This document shows positions 57,861 to 64,000 of a stretch of DNA of 64,000 nt, piece after piece. The DNA lies in contig NZ_JABFDJ010000006.1 in the NCBI RefSeq assembly GCF_013403925.1, positions 62,001-126,000 of the forward strand, written 5' to 3'. A program made the position numbers and the translations under genes. Under the pieces are notes generated by a model. That model saw only the letters and a program-made list of their open reading frames with translations. It did no database searches and was not told the DNA's origin. Numbering within the stretch: position 1 is the stretch's first letter; the number at the start of each line of letters is the position of its first letter. This stretch comes from Winogradskyella wichelsiae (GTDB lineage Bacteria; Bacteroidota; Bacteroidia; Flavobacteriales; Flavobacteriaceae).

Positions 57861-59534
57861 TTATGCTTTCACATAAGAATCTGAATGTACTTTCGCTACA
57901 GCTCTACCAGAAGGATCATTCATGTTTTTAAATGCTTCATCCCACTCTAAGGCTGTTGCTGTACTACAAGCTACACTTGCTTCTTGCGGTACACTTAATG
58001 CTGCTGCATCACTAGGGAAATGACCTTCAAAAATAGTTCTATAATAATACTCTTCTTTGTTTAAAGGTGTATTAATTGGAAAACGGAATTTAGCATTTTT
58101 TATTTGCTCATCAGTAACCTCTTTATCAACTAGTTCCTTTAAAGTATCAATCCAACTGTAACCAACTCCATCAGAAAATTGTTCTTTCTGTCGCCATGCT
58201 ACACTTTCTGGAATCATATCTTCAAATGCCTTACGAACCACCCATTTTTCCATGCGTTCTCCATTAATCATTTTATCTTGTGGGTTGATGCGCATAGCAA
58301 CATCCATAAATTCTTTATCTAAAAATGGCACACGACCTTCAATTCCCCAAGCTGCTAAACTTTTGTTAGCCCTTAAACAATCGTACATGTGTAATTTATC
58401 TAATTTACGCACGGTTTCTTCATGAAACTCTTTTGCATCTGGTGCTTTATGAAAGTATAAATATCCACCAAACAGTTCATCTGCTCCTTCACCAGATAAG
58501 ACCATTTTTATTCCCATAGATTTAATAACTCGCGCCATTAAATACATTGGTGTAGACGAGCGAATCGTCGTAATATCGTAAGTTTCGATGTTATAAATAA
58601 CATCTTTGATAGCATCTAAACCTTCTTGGATAGTAAATTTAATTTCATGATGAACAGTACCAATATGATCGGCTACTTTTTTTGCTGCAGCTAAATCTGG
58701 CGAACCTTCTAACCCAACAGCAAAAGAATGTAATTGTGGATACCAAGCTTCTGAAACATCATCACTTTCAACACGTTTTTGAGAATATTTTTTTGCAATT
58801 GCAGATACTACTGAAGAATCTAATCCTCCAGATAATAATACACCATAAGGCACATCACTCATTAATTGTCTATGCACAGCAGCTTCTAACGCTTCTTTTA
58901 CTTCTGCAATACTTGTTTCGTTATCTTTTACAGCATCATATTCTGTCCAATCTCTTTTATACCATTGTACAAACTCACCATCTTTACTCGACATGTAATG
59001 TCCTGGAGGAAATAATTCAATTTTAGTACAGACACCTTCTAATGCTTTTAATTCTGAAGCCACATAAAAAGTTCCACTTTTATCCCATCCTATATATAAA
59101 GGAATAATTCCCATATGATCTCTTGCAATAAAATACTCATCTTTCTCAGCATCATAGATAGCAAAACCAAAAATACCGTTCATCTCATCTACAAAGTCTG
59201 CACCCTTTTCTTGATATAAAGCTAAGATGACTTCACAATCACTTTCTGTTTGAAAATCGTACTTACCTTCAAATTGTTTTCTCAATTCTCTATGGTTATA
59301 GATTTCTCCGTTGGCTGCTAAAATTAATTTCTTGTCTGGACTTAACAATGGTTGTTTTCCTGAAGCAGGATCAACAATTGCTAAACGCTCATGCGCCATA
59401 ATTACTTTATCATCACTATATATTCCGCTCCAATCTGGACCACGATGACGAATTGTTTTAGCCATTTCTAATACCTGAGGTCTTAAGTCATCAGTTTTTT
59501 GTTTTATATCGAACGCACATACTATTCCGCACAT
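57861..59534 (-). CDS. asnB: Asparagine synthase B (glutamine-hydrolysing)
   Basis: A 557-residue enzyme that makes asparagine from aspartate, glutamine and ATP. The N-terminal class II amidotransferase domain needs Cys2: I chose the ATG at 59534 (MCGIVCAFD), since the upstream in-frame ATG at 59564 would add 10 residues and bury the nucleophile. RHRGPDWSG and ANGEIYNH complete the glutaminase site. The synthetase domain has the PP-loop LLSGGLDSS and SGEGADELFGGYLYFH. Length matches E. coli AsnB (554). Confidence 0.96.
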   Translation of the reverse strand: MCGIVCAFDIKQKTDDLRPQVLEMAKTIRHRGPDWSGIYSDDKVIMAHERLAIVDPASGKQPLLSPDKKLILAANGEIYNHRELRKQFEGKYDFQTESDCEVILALYQEKGADFVDEMNGIFGFAIYDAEKDEYFIARDHMGIIPLYIGWDKSGTFYVASELKALEGVCTKIELFPPGHYMSSKDGEFVQWYKRDWTEYDAVKDNETSIAEVKEALEAAVHRQLMSDVPYGVLLSGGLDSSVVSAIAKKYSQKRVESDDVSEAWYPQLHSFAVGLEGSPDLAAAKKVADHIGTVHHEIKFTIQEGLDAIKDVIYNIETYDITTIRSSTPMYLMARVIKSMGIKMVLSGEGADELFGGYLYFHKAPDAKEFHEETVRKLDKLHMYDCLRANKSLAAWGIEGRVPFLDKEFMDVAMRINPQDKMINGERMEKWVVRKAFEDMIPESVAWRQKEQFSDGVGYSWIDTLKELVDKEVTDEQIKNAKFRFPINTPLNKEEYYYRTIFEGHFPSDAAALSVPQEASVACSTATALEWDEAFKNMNDPSGRAVAKVHSDSYVKA

Positions 59535-59643
59535 AACTTTTATCTTTTTTGTATTAGGCTTCAATTATTATAAGCCATATATTATTAATTACAGGACAAA
59601 TATGAACTTAAACTTTCATATTAAAAACACTAACAACAATAAT

Positions 59644-59729
59644 AGTTTCAATATGAAACTAAAAACATAAAATACATGTTAATATAGAATTAAACCAACA
59701 TTAAATAAACAGATTAACTATTAATCTGT
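59644..59729. promoter_or_regulatory. Two perfect dyads in the asnB/DUF2911 divergent region
   Basis: Dyad 1: AGTTTCA-ATA-TGAAACT (59644-59660). Dyad 2: ACAGATTAA-CTA-TTAATCTGT (59709-59729). Both have 3-base centres and no T-run, so they look more like operator sites than terminators. The regulator is unknown. Confidence 0.4.
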
Positions 59730-59804
59730 AAATTTTACTATTTAATTACGACTTACGCCACATATTACATTCTAATTTAATCAAACAAAATTTTAATTCT
59801 AATT

Positions 59805-60395
59805 ATGAAAACTTCAAACTTATTAACCACTGTTAGCCTAACTTTTGTAATGCTTATTTCACTAAATGTTAATGCTCAAGAATTTGACCAAATGGACAAT
59901 AGCACAATGGATCGTGCTTATTATCCTTCAAACGCGCCGAAAAGAACCTTTGAAAAAAGTGAAGAAGCTAAGAAACAAGCTGAACCACAAATTAGAGTTA
60001 CTTATTCTAGACCTGCAAAAAAAGGAAGAGAAGTTTTTGGTAAGCTTTTAAAATTTGGAAAAGCATGGCGCGTTGGAGCTAATGAGTCTACAGAAATATT
60101 ATTTGTAAATGATGTTACTTTTGGCGGAAAAGAAATTAAAGCCGGACGATATAGCGTGATTATTATTCCTACTGAAAAAGAATGGACTCTTAAATTAAAC
60201 ACAGAACTTGACGGTTGGGGAAATTATGGATACGATGAAACTAAAGACATTGCAAGCGTATCTGTACCTGTAACTAAAAGTAATAAAGAGATTGAAAACT
60301 TATCTATAACACTATACAAAGTATCTGAAAATACAGTGAACTTAAAAATAGGATGGGATACAACTATTGCAGAGTTTCCAATGACTCTAAAATAA
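59805..60395 (+). CDS. DUF2911 secreted protein (first of two paralogues)
   Basis: A 196-residue protein with signal peptide about 1-25 (ends VNAQ) and a DUF2911 domain (about 65-195: VTYSRPAKKGREVFG, AWRVGANESTEILF, GGKEIKAGRYSVIIIP, KEWTLKLNTELDGWG, LKIGWDTTIAEFPM). Function unknown; the fold is beta-rich. It has an extra ~20-residue charged stretch after the signal compared with the next gene. No terminator separates the two. Confidence 0.88.
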   Translation: MKTSNLLTTVSLTFVMLISLNVNAQEFDQMDNSTMDRAYYPSNAPKRTFEKSEEAKKQAEPQIRVTYSRPAKKGREVFGKLLKFGKAWRVGANESTEILFVNDVTFGGKEIKAGRYSVIIIPTEKEWTLKLNTELDGWGNYGYDETKDIASVSVPVTKSNKEIENLSITLYKVSENTVNLKIGWDTTIAEFPMTLK

Positions 60396-60496
60396 GACAT
60401 CAACTTTAACATTCACTTGATACATTTAAGATAAAATTAAGACGAATGGGGTTTATCTTTATCGAATTCACATTAACAAAAACTTAAAAATTAATT

Positions 60497-61033
60497 ATGA
60501 AAACACCAAGACTATTAACAACCATTTCATTTGCATTTATGATGCTTATTTCTTTTAATGCTGAAGCACAAAAATTTAGCGGCTTAGACAAAAGCCCTTT
60601 AGACGCAGCTTCATTTGGAAGAGGTAATGAACAATTGATAAAAGTATATTATGGTAGACCACAACTTAAAGGTAGAACGGTAAAAGAATTAACTCAAAAA
60701 GATAAAATATGGAGAACAGGTGCTAACGAAGCAACTGAACTTATTCTTTTTAAGGATATGAAACTTGGAGGCAAGACGGTTAAAGCTGGCACGTATTCAT
60801 TATTTACAAATCCTGGAGATAAAGAATGGACTATTATTATAAGTTCTGATGTAAATAACTGGGGAGCTGCAGGATACAAAGAAGACAACACCGTAGCAAG
60901 TATTACTGTTCCTGTAACAGAAGGTAAAGAATCATTAGAAGCATTTTCTATTGCTTTTGACAAGTCTGATGATGGCGTACATATGTTCATCGGTTGGGGA
61001 ACAACTAGAGTTGCTGTACCTTTTACTAAATAA
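60497..61033 (+). CDS. DUF2911 secreted protein (second paralogue)
   Basis: A 178-residue protein with signal peptide about 1-25 (ends AEAQ) and a DUF2911 domain (KVYYGRPQLKGRTVKEL, IWRTGANEATELILF, GGKTVKAGTYSLFTNP, KEWTIIISSDVNNWG, MFIGWGTTRVAVPF). It clearly derives from the same ancestor as the previous gene: signal peptides and domain order align end to end. It lies 101 bases downstream. Function unknown. Confidence 0.88.
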   Translation: MKTPRLLTTISFAFMMLISFNAEAQKFSGLDKSPLDAASFGRGNEQLIKVYYGRPQLKGRTVKELTQKDKIWRTGANEATELILFKDMKLGGKTVKAGTYSLFTNPGDKEWTIIISSDVNNWGAAGYKEDNTVASITVPVTEGKESLEAFSIAFDKSDDGVHMFIGWGTTRVAVPFTK

Positions 61034-61034
61034 A

Positions 61035-61062
61035 AAGCTAGAAGCTAGAAGCTAGAAGCTAG
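61035..61062 (+). repeat. (AAGCTAG)4 tandem repeat
   Basis: Four exact copies of a 7-base unit directly after the second DUF2911 stop and before the terminator. Non-coding. Confidence 0.95.
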
Positions 61063-61067
61063 AAAAA

Positions 61068-61109
61068 TAAAAAGATCCGATTATATTAATTTATAATCGG
61101 ATCTTTTTT
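61068..61109. terminator. Bidirectional terminator between DUF2911 and queE
   Basis: Perfect arms AAAGATCCGATTATA (61071-61085) and TATAATCGGATCTTT (61092-61106), A5 and T5-6 flanks, between convergent genes. Confidence 0.88.
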
Positions 61110-61128
61110 ATTCTGTCTATTTATTATT

Positions 61129-61761
61129 CTAAGGAATATTTAAATATTTATGTGTCTGTAATGATACTTTCCATTTCGGATTAGCCATAACATAATCTAC
61201 AATTTTAGGAATTACCTTATCGCGCTTACTCCATTCTGGCTGTAGATATAGAACACAATCCCCATTAACCTTAGCTGCTTCCTCCTCTGCAAACTTAAAA
61301 TCATCATTATTATAAATAATGCATTTAAGCTCGTGTGCTTTTTCATAAACTTCCTTAGTAGGCAATTTCATTTTCTTAGGAGACAAACAAATCCAATCCC
61401 ATTCCCCTGTCAACTTATAAGCGCCAGACGTTTCAATATGTGTTTGTACACCTTTAGCTTTTAACTGTGCTGTTAATGGTCCCATATCCCAAGTTAATGG
61501 TTCACCACCAGTAACAATAATGGTATTACTATGTTTTACAGCATTCTCTACAATCTTTTCTGTTGCTGTAGGCGGATGTAATTCTGCTAACCAGCTTTCC
61601 TTAACGTCGCACCAATGGCAACCAACATCGCAACCACCAATTCTTACAAAATACGCCGCTGTACCTTTGTGAAATCCCTCTCCTTGAATTGTATAAAACT
61701 CTTCCATCAAAGGCAGTAATAAGCCTTTATCTATTAACTCTTGTCGTTCTCTTCTTGTCAT
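61129..61761 (-). CDS. queE: 7-carboxy-7-deazaguanine synthase
   Basis: A 210-residue radical SAM enzyme that makes the 7-deazaguanine ring for queuosine. The variant cluster motif CxxxCxxC sits at C44, C48 and C51 (GGCDVGCHWC), as in some QueE. The N-terminal EEFYTIQGEGFHKGTAAYF and the VTGGEPLTWDM motif fit QueE. FolE, which makes the queuosine precursor, is 17 kb away in this window. A TATCTTTG -7 box lies 8 bases before the start, unusually close. Confidence 0.95.
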   Translation of the reverse strand: MTRRERQELIDKGLLLPLMEEFYTIQGEGFHKGTAAYFVRIGGCDVGCHWCDVKESWLAELHPPTATEKIVENAVKHSNTIIVTGGEPLTWDMGPLTAQLKAKGVQTHIETSGAYKLTGEWDWICLSPKKMKLPTKEVYEKAHELKCIIYNNDDFKFAEEEAAKVNGDCVLYLQPEWSKRDKVIPKIVDYVMANPKWKVSLQTHKYLNIP

Positions 61762-61768
61762 AAGACCG

Positions 61769-61776
61769 CAAAGATA
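61769..61776 (-). promoter_or_regulatory. Possible -7 box for queE, very close to the start codon
   Basis: Minus strand TATCTTTG, 7 bases before the ATG, implying a nearly leaderless transcript. No -33 element found. Confidence 0.35.
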
Positions 61777-61944
61777 GTTATTTAGTTTTCAGTCTCTATA
61801 TCTGTTTACTGTAAACTATTACTAAAATTCAATATTTACAAATACAAAAATATATCTGCACGTTATTAGCCTCTCTAATTATCAGGTTGAAAACTATTTC
61901 ATACGTAACATAATTACATTATTTTTATACAAATTTTCTGACCA

Positions 61945-63474
61945 ATGAACAATTCTGAAGCTTTCGTAAAAGAAATTAACGAAGGAAACACCTGTAAAGG
62001 CGACTATATTACATTAGGTTCTGCCATGTTAGATGGTAAAACGATGACCAATACTTTTGTAAATGTTCCTTTAAAAACCATGAACAGACATGGACTTATT
62101 GCAGGAGCAACAGGTACCGGAAAAACAAAAACATTACAAGTTTTAGCAGAAAATCTTTCTGAAAAAGGTGTTCCTGTTTTGCTAATGGATATTAAAGGCG
62201 ATTTAAGTGGACTAGCGAAACAAAGTCCTGGTCATACTAAAATAGATGAACGTCACGAACAAATTGGTTTACCTTTTGAACCCAAAGCATTTCCTGTAGA
62301 AATGCTAACATTATCCGAACAAGATGGGGTACGTTTAAGAGCAACTATTAGTGAATTTGGTCCTGTTTTAATTTCTAGAATCTTAGACGTTACCGAAACA
62401 CAAGCTGGCATAATCTCGGTTATTTTTAAATATTGTGACGATAATCATTTACCATTATTAGATCTTAAGGATTTTAAGAAAATTCTTCAATATGCAACTA
62501 ATGAAGGGAAAGAAGAATTTCAGGAAACTTATGGTCGTATTTCAACAGCTTCGACAGGAGCAATTCTTAGAAAGCTCATTGAAATAGAACAACAAGGTGG
62601 GGATTTATTCTTTGGAGAAAAATCTTTTGACACAGATGATTTATTACGAATTGATGACAATGGTCGTGGTTACATAAATATTCTTAGATTAACGGATATA
62701 CAAGATAAGCCCAAGTTATTTTCGACATTTATGTTGAGTTTGTTAGCTGAAATTTACTCTACTTTCCCAGAGCAAGGTGATACTGGAAGACCAGAGTTAA
62801 TTATCTTTATTGATGAAGCACATTTAATTTTCGATGAAGCATCAGGTGCCTTACTCAACCAGATTGAAAGTATGGTAAAACTGATCCGCAGTAAAGGTAT
62901 TGGTTTATATTTTGTAACTCAAAACCCAACAGATGTCCCAGAAGAAGTTTTAGGACAATTGGGATTAAAAATTCAACATGCCTTAAGAGCATTTACAGCA
63001 AAAGACCGAAAAGCGATAAAACTAACTGCTCAAAATTATCCTGATTCTGAATATTATGATACTGCAGAAATGCTAACCTCATTAGGAATTGGTGAAGCTT
63101 TAGTATCTGCTTTAGATGAAAAAGGAAAACCAACACCATTGGCAGCAACCATGCTACGCGCACCAATGAGCCGAATGGATATTTTAACAGAAACAGAACT
63201 CAGCAGCTTAATATCGCAATCGCAACTCGCAAAAAAATATAATGAAGAGATTGATCGTGAAAGTGCTTACGAAATGTTGAATAAAAAAATTAAACAAGCT
63301 GAAGCCGAAGAATTAAAACAAAAAGCTAAAAAAGAAAAAGAAGATTTAAAACGCGCCGAAAGCAAAAGAACCACAAGAAGACAAAGCACACGTATGAATC
63401 CTTTAATAAAGGTTTTAACAAGTGCTACAGTTATCCGAGGAGTTCTAGGAATTTTAAGTAAAATGATTAAATAA
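61945..63474 (+). CDS. HerA-like ATPase (DUF853, YjgR type)
   Basis: A 509-residue P-loop ATPase. Walker A GATGTGKT at 54-61, Walker B LIIFIDEAHLIF near 290, and a C-terminal charged helical region ending with LIKVLTSATVIRGVLGILS. It belongs to the FtsK/HerA superfamily; YjgR-type proteins have no proven role. There is no NurA or Sir2-like partner, so it is not the DNA end-resection HerA pair or a known HerA defence system. A lipoprotein gene follows by 17 bases. Confidence 0.88.
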   Translation: MNNSEAFVKEINEGNTCKGDYITLGSAMLDGKTMTNTFVNVPLKTMNRHGLIAGATGTGKTKTLQVLAENLSEKGVPVLLMDIKGDLSGLAKQSPGHTKIDERHEQIGLPFEPKAFPVEMLTLSEQDGVRLRATISEFGPVLISRILDVTETQAGIISVIFKYCDDNHLPLLDLKDFKKILQYATNEGKEEFQETYGRISTASTGAILRKLIEIEQQGGDLFFGEKSFDTDDLLRIDDNGRGYINILRLTDIQDKPKLFSTFMLSLLAEIYSTFPEQGDTGRPELIIFIDEAHLIFDEASGALLNQIESMVKLIRSKGIGLYFVTQNPTDVPEEVLGQLGLKIQHALRAFTAKDRKAIKLTAQNYPDSEYYDTAEMLTSLGIGEALVSALDEKGKPTPLAATMLRAPMSRMDILTETELSSLISQSQLAKKYNEEIDRESAYEMLNKKIKQAEAEELKQKAKKEKEDLKRAESKRTTRRQSTRMNPLIKVLTSATVIRGVLGILSKMIK

Positions 63475-63491
63475 ATATAGTAAAACAAAAC

Positions 63492-64000
63492 ATGAACAAA
63501 ACCTTTTTAGCAGCACTTACTGGTGCGCTTATAATTACAAGTTGTACAACAGATAAACCAAATCCTTTTTTAATTAAAAAAAATAATATTGGATTATTAA
63601 ACGATTCAACTCAAGTTAAAGAATTAGATGCTATTTTCAATAATGATTCTGTTGTCCGCTATATTGCAGGAGATGAGTTTTCAGGCTCAGCAAATATCAT
63701 TGAAGTTTTTGAAAAAGGAGGAAAAAAATTATTAGATATTTCACCTAGAAAACCCTTAGATTCAACTTCTGTTATCTCAACAGTTCGTATTATAGATGAG
63801 CGATTCAAAACCGATAAAAACATTACCGCTTTAAGTACCTTTAAAGATCTTAAGGATAATTATAAAATATCTAAAATCAACATTCTAATTAACTCTATTG
63901 TTATTACCGTAGATGAAATCAATGCTTCTTTTACAATAGACAAAAAAGAATTACCCGCTAGTATGCGTTTTAATATGGGATTAACCATAGACCCAATACA
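63492..64000 (+). CDS. Lipoprotein of unknown function (3' end beyond window)
   Basis: An open frame of 169 codons running off the window end. Lipoprotein signal with lipobox ITSC (Cys18). The mature part is charged with a repeated beta/helix pattern (KELDAIFNNDSVVRYIAGDEF, VIVE-type strands). I recognise no family. It starts 17 bases after the HerA-like gene, so it is probably co-transcribed. Confidence 0.7.
   Translation, partial: MNKTFLAALTGALIITSCTTDKPNPFLIKKNNIGLLNDSTQVKELDAIFNNDSVVRYIAGDEFSGSANIIEVFEKGGKKLLDISPRKPLDSTSVISTVRIIDERFKTDKNITALSTFKDLKDNYKISKINILINSIVITVDEINASFTIDKKELPASMRFNMGLTIDPI

Noticed and set aside
61945-63474. HerA-based anti-phage defence system
   Set aside because: No NurA, Sir2, DUF4297 or other effector gene is adjacent and the domain type is the YjgR one.

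Overview
This window comes from an AT-rich chromosome of a Bacteroidota bacterium, most likely a marine, gliding-type member of the Flavobacteriaceae. The evidence is the type IX secretion (T9SS) C-terminal sorting domains, PorP/SprF and OmpA-like partners, a fused SecDF, a short eukaryote/archaeal-type ProRS, many TonB/FadL-type outer-membrane proteins, and promoters of the Bacteroidota form TTTG-N19-23-TAnnTTTG. Shine-Dalgarno sequences are largely absent, as expected for this phylum. The genus cannot be fixed from the sequence alone. I see no CRISPR array, insertion sequence, prophage or integrase, so most of the window is core chromosome.

Layout. 1-2.8 kb: the 3' part of a TonB-dependent siderophore-type receptor and a PepSY membrane protein (iron uptake). 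2.8-7.9 kb: TPR protein, YaaA, then a cell-envelope/translation group (RluD and a PASTA protein divergent from Ddl and CoaD). 8-11 kb: a T9SS-secreted GH9 glycosidase and a GSCFA protein. 11-17.2 kb: AlaS divergent from an M23 peptidase-MerR-LemA-TPM-TPM operon. 17.3-21.7 kb: a large outer-membrane beta-barrel protein with a tetranucleotide repeat just upstream of its start codon, then Der. 22-31.9 kb: a LysM/PBP1-like protein, then a probable surface-adhesin operon (repeat protein with type B T9SS signal, PorP/SprF, OmpA, small membrane protein). 31.9-34.9 kb: Era, S20, tRNA-Glu and ProS. 35-43.6 kb: a low-complexity lipoprotein, a FadL-like protein, and a 1726-residue type B T9SS protein with a small secreted partner. 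43.7-47.6 kb: FolE-CysS-YidD-Lgt-DUF192 lipoprotein. 48-55.9 kb: SecDF, a SecD-like small protein, DUF4412, Mdh and GyrB. 56.2-64 kb: pirin with a Crp-family regulator, AsnB, two DUF2911 paralogues, QueE, a HerA-like ATPase and a truncated lipoprotein.

How the genes work together. The clearest accessory theme is the cell surface. Two giant T9SS clients are built from internally duplicated modules. One is encoded with a PorP/SprF protein and an OmpA-domain anchor in a single operon driven by a near-consensus promoter, a plausible dedicated secretion-and-anchoring unit of the SprB/SprF kind. Export to the periplasm is represented by SecDF, YidD and Lgt. Intrinsic terminators separate most transcription units and are listed where a stem and T-run can be read.
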